A DNA stretch of 47,556 nt, taken from a virus. The stretch lies in IMG/VR virus record IMGVR_UViG_3300036846_000442, positions 1 through 47,556 of that record. One strand, 5' to 3'. This document shows positions 1 through 7,932 of this stretch, one piece after another. The notes beneath the pieces were generated by a model. It saw only the letters and a program-made list of their open reading frames with translations, was not told where the DNA came from and did not search any database. The first letter of the stretch is position 1. Each line of letters starts with the position of its first letter. The translations under genes and the position numbers were made by a program.

Positions 1-4
1 GCAA

Positions 5-439
5 ATGATTGACAAGATGGCGACGGCCTATGGCCCTGGGGCGCCGCAGCTGGATCCAGTTGCTCGTGGACTGGAGCTTGGCAGCCAGGAGTACCTCGAC
101 GCCGCCAGCGACTACAAGAATGGTCAGTTGATCATGGTTAGGCCGATGGCGTATATCGGGCTGATCGAGTCCGGTGCGGTGCGAGATGTCGTCACGGACG
201 ACGAGACAGGCGAGGAAGTCATCGAGGACGAAACACTCCTTGATATCGGAACAGCTACTGTTGACGAACTAGCCGACTGGATTAGCTCAGAGCGGCCTAC
301 CGTCAACGACGTTGTTCAGGCATCAGATGGCGACGCAGAGCTAGCCAAGAAGCTCCTGGAAGCAGAATCCAAGGCGACCAACGGTGAGGCTCGCAAGGGT
401 GTTCTGGAGGGCCTATCGGCCGTCATCGCCCGAGCCTAG
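5..439 (+). CDS. hypothetical head-region protein, possibly 5'-truncated
   Basis: A 144-residue acidic protein that I do not recognise. It has a VVTDDETGEEV-like acidic stretch near residue 65 and an Ala/Glu-rich helical C-terminus. The ATG at 5 is used, but the frame is open to the window edge, so the true start may lie upstream. It stands just before the connector and head-completion genes, where head decoration or fibre-type proteins often lie. Function is unknown; a virion role is inferred only from position. Confidence 0.6.
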   Translation: MIDKMATAYGPGAPQLDPVARGLELGSQEYLDAASDYKNGQLIMVRPMAYIGLIESGAVRDVVTDDETGEEVIEDETLLDIGTATVDELADWISSERPTVNDVVQASDGDAELAKKLLEAESKATNGEARKGVLEGLSAVIARA

Positions 440-443
440 AAAC

Positions 444-483
444 GTGGGGGCCAGGCCACTCCCAAGCCAAGTCTGGCCCCCAC
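444..483 (+). terminator. intergenic 11-bp hairpin
   Basis: A perfect 11-bp inverted repeat, GTGGGGGCCAG and CTGGCCCCCAC, encloses an 18-nt loop between two late genes. There is no T-tract after it, so it may be a partial terminator or an mRNA processing/stability hairpin that sets head-to-connector expression ratios. Confidence 0.5.
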
Positions 484-498
484 AACTAGGATTGAATT

Positions 499-990
499 AT
501 GCCATTTGACGACAAATTCCGACCCACCACGCAAAATGTTGCGTCGTTCATCAAGAACCGCACTGTAGATGGCAACAACAACTTTATAGGTGACTTTACA
601 GCAGATACTATCGTCACGCAGTCAGAGGTTGATCTGATTATCAACCAGGCGGGCGAGATGGTCCTGGCGGCGCTTCGCTGGGACCCAAATGTGCCGACGT
701 CAATCCCTGACGACAACGTGCCTGCTGCTACAAGCCTCATTGCACTCTTCAGCGCGATCTTTGTCGAGGTCACGAAGTTCAGCGAGCAGATCGCTCGCCA
801 GGTGTCGCCATACCCGTACCTCAAAGAACTGTTTGACGGGATGTTGTCGCAGAAGCAGGCTGAGCTAGGGATCCAGCCGCCGCAGACTGGCCGCAGCCTT
901 ACACTGGTTGACCTTATCGCTAGTGAGTACGGCTTGCCCATCTATGAATTCCCCGACGACCTGATGGTCAATTGGCAGACCGCGTTCTGA
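499..990 (+). CDS. putative head-tail connector/adaptor protein
   Basis: 163 residues, starting at ATG 499 behind an AGGA ribosome site. It is mostly helical (for example a segment around residues 50-105) and ends in a short hydrophobic tail. Size and place, between the capsid region and the virion morphogenesis gene, fit the head-completion adaptor (gp6/gp15-like class) that bridges portal and tail. Its TGATG overlap with the next gene indicates translational coupling. No diagnostic motif is visible, so the call rests on synteny. Confidence 0.5.
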   Translation: MPFDDKFRPTTQNVASFIKNRTVDGNNNFIGDFTADTIVTQSEVDLIINQAGEMVLAALRWDPNVPTSIPDDNVPAATSLIALFSAIFVEVTKFSEQIARQVSPYPYLKELFDGMLSQKQAELGIQPPQTGRSLTLVDLIASEYGLPIYEFPDDLMVNWQTAF

Positions 991-1472
991 TGCCTGATCC
1001 TGGCTTCATAGTCCCGACTGAGAGGATCGAGGACTTCGCCTATCACCTGGAAGTGTTCGGTGATAAGGCAGAGGTTCTGAAGCCGGTGCTAGAGGACATC
1101 ACCGACAAGATTCTGGAGCGCGAGCGTCGTATGTTCGAGACACGTGGAGCGACCAGCGGTGTATATTGGTCTCCGCTGCGTGGCTCAACTGTCAGGCGCA
1201 AACAGCGGGCTGGCGATCCTCTTGTGCGGAGTCCATTGATCGCTACTGGTGCACTGATGCGCAGCCTGTCGGTGCGGCGCGCTAAGTATCAACACCTCAG
1301 CATTGATGATAAAGGGATCGAATTCGGAACATCTCACCCGGCTGCTGGCTATCATGAGACAGGCACTCGTTACATGCCGCGCCGTCCGCCGCTGATCATT
1401 CCGGCGAAGCACGCTCACGAGTACATCGGAATGTTGAACGACTTCATCTTTGGTGAGGGCAACTATGCCTGA
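990..1472 (+). CDS. phage virion morphogenesis / tail completion protein
   Basis: 160 residues from ATG 990, which overlaps the preceding stop as TGATG. An upstream in-frame TTG at 972 is less likely. The C-terminal half shows the pattern of the Mu gpG / virion-morphogenesis family: a basic stretch, ATGALMRSLS, a beta-rich segment, then a YHETGTRYMPRRPPL-type signature near residue 125. Family members act at the head-tail joint during tail completion. It is followed by the tail terminator-like gene, the usual order in contractile-tail phages. Confidence 0.65.
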   Translation: MPDPGFIVPTERIEDFAYHLEVFGDKAEVLKPVLEDITDKILERERRMFETRGATSGVYWSPLRGSTVRRKQRAGDPLVRSPLIATGALMRSLSVRRAKYQHLSIDDKGIEFGTSHPAAGYHETGTRYMPRRPPLIIPAKHAHEYIGMLNDFIFGEGNYA

Positions 1473-2106
1473 AGTCGGCCCGCTGAATGCGTTCACTGAC
1501 GTCGAGTCTCTGGTGCTTGCTCACTACAAGTATTGGGCGCATACATGGCTCCTAATTCGTGAGGCCCAGCAAGGTCTGGACTATGGCACGATTGCCAGGC
1601 CGAGGAGCTATATCGTCAAGCAGACGTTTACGGCACTACCCGGAGAGGAGCAGACACCGTGTGTAATCGCTGTCTCCGACGGATTCTCGGAGCAGCCGCA
1701 GCGTAGAGGCTCTGGGCGGTATGACACGTATTTCCGCTTTGGTATCGCCGTCGTCTGCATGGCGAATGGTCCGTTCAGCGCACGGGCTATGGCGGGTCAC
1801 TATCAATCCGTCATAATGGGGATTGCACTCAGCCATCGCACGGTTGATACCGATGGGAAGATCAGCATGTGCCAATTCGTCAACCTACGAATGGAGGACA
1901 TCGACGAGGAAACGATTGGGCGCTCTATGGCGGCAGCCCGTCTGGAGGTAGTGTACTGCGCCAAGGAGTTCGCTGCTGAGTATCCGAATCCAGACTACGT
2001 GCCGGATGATGAGCTGCCAGGACCTGTTGTTCCAGGCGCTACTGTCGAGCAAGTCCTTGTTGATGTAGACCCCTACCGAGTAAGTGAGGTAATGCCGGAT
2101 GGCTAA
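1465..2106 (+). CDS. putative tail terminator protein
   Basis: 213 residues from ATG 1465, behind GGTGAGGG and overlapping the previous gene by 8 nt; GTG/TTG codons further up are weaker choices. It has mixed alpha/beta composition with an extended Pro/Asp-rich C-terminal tail. Directly before sheath and tube genes a protein of this size usually caps the tail (gpU / gp37-type terminator). No clear motif is visible; the assignment is positional. Confidence 0.5.
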   Translation: MPEVGPLNAFTDVESLVLAHYKYWAHTWLLIREAQQGLDYGTIARPRSYIVKQTFTALPGEEQTPCVIAVSDGFSEQPQRRGSGRYDTYFRFGIAVVCMANGPFSARAMAGHYQSVIMGIALSHRTVDTDGKISMCQFVNLRMEDIDEETIGRSMAAARLEVVYCAKEFAAEYPNPDYVPDDELPGPVVPGATVEQVLVDVDPYRVSEVMPDG

Positions 2107-2326
2107 GAGCCAGAGCTTCGTCGCACCAATTGATATGTCGGAGCGTGTGCTTGCGGACGGTCGTGTCTTGGTCCCTGGTGAGCACATTGACCTTGATGAT
2201 GAGGCACGAGCCGACGATCACAACGCACGTTTGATCGAGGAGGGCCAACTCCTGGAAGCTCCGTCAGCTGGCGAGCAGTCGCCAAAAACTAAATCAACTC
2301 AGAAGGATAATGGAGGTGAGGTGTGA
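2099..2326 (+). CDS. small tail-region protein
   Basis: 75 residues, charged, ending in a Lys/Glu/Gly-rich tail. The start at 2099 overlaps the previous stop, and the stop overlaps the GTG of the sheath gene, so it is coupled on both sides. Proteins of this size commonly sit between terminator and sheath genes; the role is unknown. Confidence 0.6.
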   Translation: MAKSQSFVAPIDMSERVLADGRVLVPGEHIDLDDEARADDHNARLIEEGQLLEAPSAGEQSPKTKSTQKDNGGEV

Positions 2327-3807
2327 GACCAGGGGTCAACGTCACGACGCTTGACAACGCGCCGCCCAGCACAGTCCCTACTGATGTCGGTACTGGCTTC
2401 ATGGTCGGTATCACAGAATCAGGGGCGGCTACTCCGTCGGCGGCCAATCTCGTTCAGAATCTGGACGAGTTCACCAGAAACTATGCTCCTAGTCAGGGGA
2501 ACTACAGCGGCGGGCTGGCTGCATACAATGGAGCGGCCACCTTCTTCTCTGAAGGCGGGAATCGTTTGTACGTAAGCCGTGTGTTGGGCCCAGCGGCTTC
2601 ACCAGCGACAGGCAATCTTCCAGACAGCGTCGCTGCTACGTCACTTGTCGTGACTGCTAACGGGCCGGGCGAGTGGGGCGACAACCTCGACGTCAAGGTT
2701 GACGACCCAACTACCGATCCAACAATCGCCGCCGGGATGTATCGTATTAAGATCATCGATCACACAACGAGCAACGTTCTGTACGCCAGCCCTGATCTGC
2801 TAGATCAGGCGGCTGCGATCAGTTGGGCTTTGGGCACAAACGTTCAGATCAGCGCTGGAGCAAGTACGCTCATTCCGGCTCCGGGAACTGTGTCACTATC
2901 TGGCGGCTCCAACGACATCTCGTCAATCGACAATACCCAATGGCAGAACGCGATCAACGGATTCTCATATGTTCTGGGTCCGGGGCTGATGTTCGCACCG
3001 GGAGCCACCACAACAAGCATCTATGGTTATATGGCCGAAGCTGCTCGTCGTGATCTGCGGGTTGCGATTCTTGATGGCCCCGATACGCCGACGGCAAACA
3101 CCCTGATCACGTCGGCCAAGAGTGTCGCGGATTCGATGATGGCTCATTCGCGCTACGCCGGTCTGTTTGCTCCGTGGCTGATCGCAGCTGGGGTTACGTC
3201 TGGTACGTACAAGAAGGTTCCGCCAAGCCCAGCAGTTGTGGGTCGGTTCTGCAAGAACATGGGACTTGGTTACAGCGCCAACGAGCCTGCTGCTGGTGAG
3301 CTAGGCCGTCTGTTGACTGTGCTAAGTTTCACGCAGGAGTACAGCGACTCTGACCGGCAGAGTCTGAACGACAACGGCGTCAACGTGATCCGTGACATCT
3401 ACGGTGCAGCCAAGATTTACGGATGGCGAACGACTGCTGACCCAGTCAACGATCCCCGATGGATCAGTCTCAGCAACAGCATTCTGCAACGTCAGATCGT
3501 GGCTGAGTGCAACGCCGTCGGAGAGCGGTTCATCTTCCGTGAGATCGACGGTGGCGGTCGTTTGATCGGTGAGTTCAACGGAGCACTGGTGGGCGAGGTC
3601 TGCCTGCCACTCTTCTTGGATGGCAGTCTGTACGGCGACAAAACAGATGATGCATACAAGGTCGATACCGGCCCCAGCGTCAACACAGTCGATACCATCT
3701 CGAACAACGAACTGCACGCCGTCATTTCTGTGCGCATGGCCCCATTCGGGGAAGAAGTGGATATCGAAATCGTCAAGTACCTCGTAACAGAGGCAATCCC
3801 CGCGTAG
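2323..3807 (+). CDS. contractile tail sheath protein
   Basis: 494 residues from GTG 2323 behind GGAGGTGAG. The N-terminus (RPGVNVTT) and a LYVSRVLGP strand near residue 85 fit sheath domain entry. The C-terminal third is the conserved sheath core: GVNVIRDIYG, KIYGWRTTADP, WISLSNSILQ and a closing DIEIVKYLVTE strand. Sheath subunits stack around the tube and contract on infection. The tube gene follows 10 nt downstream. This is the main evidence for a myovirus morphology. Confidence 0.93.
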   Translation: MRPGVNVTTLDNAPPSTVPTDVGTGFMVGITESGAATPSAANLVQNLDEFTRNYAPSQGNYSGGLAAYNGAATFFSEGGNRLYVSRVLGPAASPATGNLPDSVAATSLVVTANGPGEWGDNLDVKVDDPTTDPTIAAGMYRIKIIDHTTSNVLYASPDLLDQAAAISWALGTNVQISAGASTLIPAPGTVSLSGGSNDISSIDNTQWQNAINGFSYVLGPGLMFAPGATTTSIYGYMAEAARRDLRVAILDGPDTPTANTLITSAKSVADSMMAHSRYAGLFAPWLIAAGVTSGTYKKVPPSPAVVGRFCKNMGLGYSANEPAAGELGRLLTVLSFTQEYSDSDRQSLNDNGVNVIRDIYGAAKIYGWRTTADPVNDPRWISLSNSILQRQIVAECNAVGERFIFREIDGGGRLIGEFNGALVGEVCLPLFLDGSLYGDKTDDAYKVDTGPSVNTVDTISNNELHAVISVRMAPFGEEVDIEIVKYLVTEAIPA

Positions 3808-3816
3808 AGGTGAACA

Positions 3817-4254
3817 ATGGCAGGTACTGGAACAGCATCAGTTCGGCAGAACGAGATCACCGTTTCTGTCACGTATCGCGGCGAGACACGCCGCTTTGGT
3901 GTCTTCGATACCTGGTCGGGCGCCAATGTGACTGCCGACAACACGAAGCATCGTCGTGGCGGTATGGGTCCGCAGGTGGCGATTGGTGGCCCGGTGACCA
4001 TCGAGGACCTCACTGTGACCCGTGACTACGATTTGGCTCGCGACAATCCGAATGGCCATTGGCTAGCCAATGCAGTTGGTCGCGCAACTGCTGTGGCAAC
4101 AAAGCAGTATCTCGACTCTGATGGCCTGGCTTTTGGCACTCCGACCGTCATCACGGGAGTGTTGATTGGTTACAACGAGCCGGGTGCTGACTCGGATGCA
4201 GGCGATGTCGCGATGCTCGAACTCATCATCAATCCCAACGGAGCCGTCGGATAA
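3817..4254 (+). CDS. tail tube protein
   Basis: 145 residues, starting at ATG 3817 with a GAGGTG ribosome site. It is beta-rich with VSVTYRGETRRFGVFDTWSG and GPVTIEDLTVTRDYD segments, as in the compact tube proteins of contractile tails. It directly follows the sheath gene and precedes the tail assembly chaperone. The protein polymerises into the inner tube through which DNA passes. Confidence 0.88.
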   Translation: MAGTGTASVRQNEITVSVTYRGETRRFGVFDTWSGANVTADNTKHRRGGMGPQVAIGGPVTIEDLTVTRDYDLARDNPNGHWLANAVGRATAVATKQYLDSDGLAFGTPTVITGVLIGYNEPGADSDAGDVAMLELIINPNGAVG

Positions 4255-4271
4255 CAGCTGAGAGGCCACAG

Positions 4272-4838
4272 ATGGAGATTCCTGATAACAATGACCTGGA
4301 GAACATTGGCACGGCACTCCAGGGGGCGCAGAGCTTGTCGCTGCTGAAGGAAGCGGAGGATCGGCGACAGAAAAGGGAGCACACTCTATTCCTCGATGTT
4401 CCGAGTTGGAATGGCGATCTGATCGCAGAGTATCGTGTAGTGCCGCCAGATGACTTGCGCAAGCTTGCTGAGGCGGCACTACGCAAGTCACGAAACGGGA
4501 ATGGCGATCAATTGCCAAACAACGACATCACAGTGATTGCGGCGTCGTGTGTCGGACTTTATGTCAAGGACCCAGAGACTGACGAGCGGGTGCCGGTCGA
4601 GGATGAGTATGGTCACGTCAAGTACGACAGGATCGCACATGTGCTCGGCAAGGACGACGAGATCAAGTCTTCTCCAGACGCGGTTCGATATGTCATGGGC
4701 GAGCGTGATAAGGACGGTGATGGAGGCTGGACAGAGAACATCATGGCAATGAGCATCCACGCCAACACCATCGGTAAGTGGATGCGCGATCCAAGCAAGG
4801 GCGGAGTTGATCTGGAAGAGCTACTGGGGGAATTCTAA
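4272..4838 (+). CDS. tail assembly chaperone (short form)
   Basis: 188 residues from ATG 4272 with a GAGAGG site. Charged and helical, it lies between tube and tape measure, where chaperones that coat the tape measure are encoded. Its last codons, ctg-ggg-gaa-ttc-taa, contain a G-rich slippery run at 4826-4832, and the -1 frame continues open to 5089. This matches the G/GT arrangement of phage tail chaperones. A C-terminal charged region and a size near 190 residues fit the family. Confidence 0.75.
   Translation: MEIPDNNDLENIGTALQGAQSLSLLKEAEDRRQKREHTLFLDVPSWNGDLIAEYRVVPPDDLRKLAEAALRKSRNGNGDQLPNNDITVIAASCVGLYVKDPETDERVPVEDEYGHVKYDRIAHVLGKDDEIKSSPDAVRYVMGERDKDGDGGWTENIMAMSIHANTIGKWMRDPSKGGVDLEELLGEF
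4826..4832 (+). promoter_or_regulatory. candidate -1 programmed frameshift site
   Basis: G-GGG-GAA in the zero frame, two codons before the stop of the short chaperone. The -1 frame is open from 4811 to 5089, and the downstream frame has no credible start of its own: the TTG at 4850 is only 3 nt after AAGGA. A slip here would fuse the two parts. GAA to GGA re-pairing is imperfect, so the exact slip codon is uncertain. Confidence 0.55.
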
Positions 4839-5089
4839 GCGACAAGGATTTGAGCATTGAGTTCTTGGCAGGAGCATCGCTCGTAGGCATCACGCCAGAC
4901 AAGTTTCTTCGAACAGAGAGCGATATTGAACTTCGGTGTCTTATCCTTGTCGCAGAGAAGGCAGTTGAGTTCCAACAAATCCTCTACAAAAACCTAGCTG
5001 CACAAATCGTCATTTTCTTCGGTCAGGCACTAAGCGGAAACAAGTCACGTGGCGTTCAGAGAGACCATCGAGGCGATCCTCAAAGTTAA
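4829..5089 (+). CDS. tail assembly chaperone, frameshifted extension
   Basis: An open -1 frame of about 86 residues that would be joined to the short chaperone by a -1 frameshift. It holds a hydrophobic helical stretch (ILYKNLAAQIVIFFGQAL), typical of the T part of GT chaperones that contacts the tape measure. It overlaps the tape measure start by 41 nt. It should be translated mainly as a minor fusion of about 272 residues rather than alone. TTG 4850 is the only alternative start. Confidence 0.6.
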   Translation, partial: GILSDKDLSIEFLAGASLVGITPDKFLRTESDIELRCLILVAEKAVEFQQILYKNLAAQIVIFFGQALSGNKSRGVQRDHRGDPQS

Positions 5090-7265
5090 GGACGCCGCCA
5101 GATTCAAGGCGGCTATGGATTCGTCTGCGCGCGCTGTTCGAAAGCTTGGCCACGATGAAGACGCCGCCGCCGCTCAGACTGAAATTCTCAAAGAGATTGA
5201 GAGCAAGCTTGAGAAGCAATCTCTTGAATTAACTGCCGCACTTGAGCTAGTCGCTCATTCGGTCAACAATCTTGGCGACCAAATGGTTGAAGCGGCTGCT
5301 AAGACAGAATTGGCAAACCGGGCGATGAAGAAGTCCGGCACGAACGCCGTGTTCCTGGGGAAGTCCTGGGCGTTCTGGAAGGACAGGTTGTCGCTGACGC
5401 GCTCGGAGATGATGACGACTGCGTTGACAGCTGGCGCATACCTCTCGCCAGCCATCATCGGCCTGGGGTCAAGCCTCGCCTACGCTGCTGTCGGTGGCGG
5501 CGGCGTGGCTCTTGGCGGCCTCTCGACGCTGATTTTTGGCTTCGGCACATTCTACACCATGCTGAAGCCGGTCACGAACGGCATCAAGGCAGTCATGAAG
5601 GCTCAGGATGAGTATAATGTTACGGTACAGCAATATGGTGCGGCAAGCATACAGGCAAGCCGGGCCAGCGCTCATATGTATGCTGTCATCCAAGCAAATG
5701 GCGGGAAGCCGGTTCTTGATGTCGTAACAAATCTTCGCAAGCTCAAGAAGGAGTGGGCTGCGACTACGGCCCCTGGTCGAAGGAGCCTGCTTGATGTAAT
5801 TGGCGAGGGCCTGGATACAGCCAGAATGATGGCGCCGACCATCTCGGTTGGTGCCAATCAAATGGCGTCCGCTTTCCATAAGGCAATTCAACCTGTCTTT
5901 AAGGATCTGAGGGGTCCAGAATTCAGGAAGCTCTTCAGCGACCTTGCTGATACCTTTAGTAGTGCCATCGGCCCTGCGCTGAAGGGCACATCGAACTTCA
6001 TGGTCGTAATGGCTCGCGTTATCAGGGCGACATTGCCTTATGTCGTTGAGCTAGCCAAATGGTGGGAGAACATAACCGCAGGCTGGCGCAAGAGCACTCG
6101 TGATCAGAGCAACCTCGACAAGTTCTTCAAGACAGCAGTCTACAACTTCAGGCTCTGGGCCAAATTCGGCTCGGCTCTATGGAGAGTGCTTAAGATCATC
6201 TTCAGCGTTAGTCACGGCGAAGGCGAAAAGACTCTCACCACATTAACTAAGCTCGTGAATAAGTTTGGTGACTGGCTACAAAAAATGAAGGACACAGGCC
6301 AGATTGATCGGTTCTTTCGCGCTTGGAACCAATCAGTCAAAACTGCCTTCTGGGCCATTCAGCATCCAGCTGATGCGTTCAATAGATTCTTCCCTCAAGT
6401 GCTTGCTCTGATCGATAAGTGGCTGCCTGTGGTCATGGATCACATCGCCAATGCTTTCGTGAATAACGCCGGGAGCATTGCTGAGACCTTCATCATAGCT
6501 TGGCTTAACGCCGGGGCCTGGGCGAAGCTCCTGACGGCTGCGGCGATTCTGCGCAAGTTTGGATTCTTTGGCTGGCTTGGCAAGCAGGTCGCCGGGATGT
6601 TTATAAAGCCGTTCATTGCGAAGTTCGCAGCTGAGTTCGCAGCATCAATCGGAATTGAGACCGCTGCTGGCAGCGCCATCTCTACGGCAATGGGCACAGC
6701 TGGTGGCCGAATGGGCGGTATTTTTGGTCGAGCATTCCGAAAGTCCTGGATCGCCATCGTGATCGCTGCCGCTGCGACACTCTGGCCCTCTATCAAGAAG
6801 CAGCTTGGTCTTGACAAGGCCGCGGTCCAGAACAAGCCAGGCGCGCGATCCAATCTGTTCAAGAGTACGCAGAACAAAATGTCGAAAGGCGGGACGCTTG
6901 GTCAGATCCCAGTCGACCCTAAGAGTGTGCTCAAAACGGTCTGGGGATGGATTACTGGTGGGCAGACCGGCGGCGTCATTCCTCCTGGTGGTACGTCGTT
7001 GGTTGGCGAGGCTGGGCCTGAGCTAGCCACCGCCGGGCTTCGCGGAACAGAGATTCGTCCGCTGAGCAGCAACTCTCGTCACACCCTGCCGAGCATAGGT
7101 GTTCCGGCAATGCCTGATCTCAGCAATATGATGAACATTACAGTTCACTCATACGTTATGGTAGACAAGCGCGAGGTTGGTCGAGCCGTCAGCAACCAGA
7201 ACGCTTACGACAAGGCGCGCCGTGGAGGTCGAGCAGCGCCGTCTGTGGGATTCGACCTTGGCTGA
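5049..7265 (+). CDS. tape measure protein
   Basis: 738 residues from GTG 5049. The first ~110 residues are coiled-coil-like. A Gly/Ala-rich hydrophobic stretch at about 120-165 and a second at about 480-580 look membrane-active, as expected for a protein that enters the cell envelope. The C-terminal part (TGGVIPPGGTSLVGEAGPELAT) carries the common tape-measure GPE motif. Taking about 0.15 nm per residue, the tail tube would be near 110 nm (inference). Confidence 0.88.
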   Translation: MAFRETIEAILKVKDAARFKAAMDSSARAVRKLGHDEDAAAAQTEILKEIESKLEKQSLELTAALELVAHSVNNLGDQMVEAAAKTELANRAMKKSGTNAVFLGKSWAFWKDRLSLTRSEMMTTALTAGAYLSPAIIGLGSSLAYAAVGGGGVALGGLSTLIFGFGTFYTMLKPVTNGIKAVMKAQDEYNVTVQQYGAASIQASRASAHMYAVIQANGGKPVLDVVTNLRKLKKEWAATTAPGRRSLLDVIGEGLDTARMMAPTISVGANQMASAFHKAIQPVFKDLRGPEFRKLFSDLADTFSSAIGPALKGTSNFMVVMARVIRATLPYVVELAKWWENITAGWRKSTRDQSNLDKFFKTAVYNFRLWAKFGSALWRVLKIIFSVSHGEGEKTLTTLTKLVNKFGDWLQKMKDTGQIDRFFRAWNQSVKTAFWAIQHPADAFNRFFPQVLALIDKWLPVVMDHIANAFVNNAGSIAETFIIAWLNAGAWAKLLTAAAILRKFGFFGWLGKQVAGMFIKPFIAKFAAEFAASIGIETAAGSAISTAMGTAGGRMGGIFGRAFRKSWIAIVIAAAATLWPSIKKQLGLDKAAVQNKPGARSNLFKSTQNKMSKGGTLGQIPVDPKSVLKTVWGWITGGQTGGVIPPGGTSLVGEAGPELATAGLRGTEIRPLSSNSRHTLPSIGVPAMPDLSNMMNITVHSYVMVDKREVGRAVSNQNAYDKARRGGRAAPSVGFDLG

Positions 7266-7932
7266 CGTAGATAACATTTTCACCATCACAAGCCAGGAGG
7301 ATGGCACTCGCTTTTGGGCTAGCTTCGCCGATGGTGCGCCGCTCGTGACCGACGGGTATGGCGGATGGCAGATTGTTAACCGACCCAGGGCCGTCGGCAT
7401 TGTCGAGTGGCAGGGGCGCAACCCTCTGGCAATTGAAATTCCTTTCATGATCGATTATTGGATGAGAGGAATTGATAGTCCTGGCATCCATTGCGAAACT
7501 CAGGTCAGAAGATTGGAGCGTCTTCTGGGCGTCGGTATGGCGCACCAGCCGCCGATCTGTCGAGTCGATAGCCAAGGTGTCATCCCGCATGACTATACTC
7601 TTAACAGAGGTAAGTTCTGGGTAGTCGAGAGTGTGTCCTGGGATCGTGAGCTAGAGCTACGTCATCCAAGCACGGGCCGACGGCTTCGTTGTGGAGGAAC
7701 CATGACGATCCGTCAGTTCATCACGCCTGGCGACATTCTTCGCACAATCAAGGCTACCGACAAAGCTCGTATCCCCAAGACGTACCGCGTCAAGGGTGGA
7801 GACACACTGAGCAAGATTGCCAATAAGTTCTATGGTGATCCGCATAAGTGGAAGATCATCGCCGACGCGAACCGTATCCGTGACCGCCGCCATCTTAAGC
7901 TCGGTCAAGTCCTCAAGATTCCTCCTGGATAA
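7258..7932 (+). CDS. LysM-domain baseplate/hub protein
   Basis: 224 residues if TTG 7258 is the start (overlapping the tape measure stop); TTG 7177 would add 27 residues. The last ~47 residues form a LysM domain: YRVKGGDTLSKIANKFYGD, then KLGQVLKIP. The N-terminal region is beta-rich. In Mu- and XkdP-like tails this gene follows the tape measure and links tube to baseplate hub, the LysM module probably aiding contact with peptidoglycan or hub assembly. The stop overlaps the next ATG. Confidence 0.82.
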   Translation: MADVDNIFTITSQEDGTRFWASFADGAPLVTDGYGGWQIVNRPRAVGIVEWQGRNPLAIEIPFMIDYWMRGIDSPGIHCETQVRRLERLLGVGMAHQPPICRVDSQGVIPHDYTLNRGKFWVVESVSWDRELELRHPSTGRRLRCGGTMTIRQFITPGDILRTIKATDKARIPKTYRVKGGDTLSKIANKFYGDPHKWKIIADANRIRDRRHLKLGQVLKIPPG

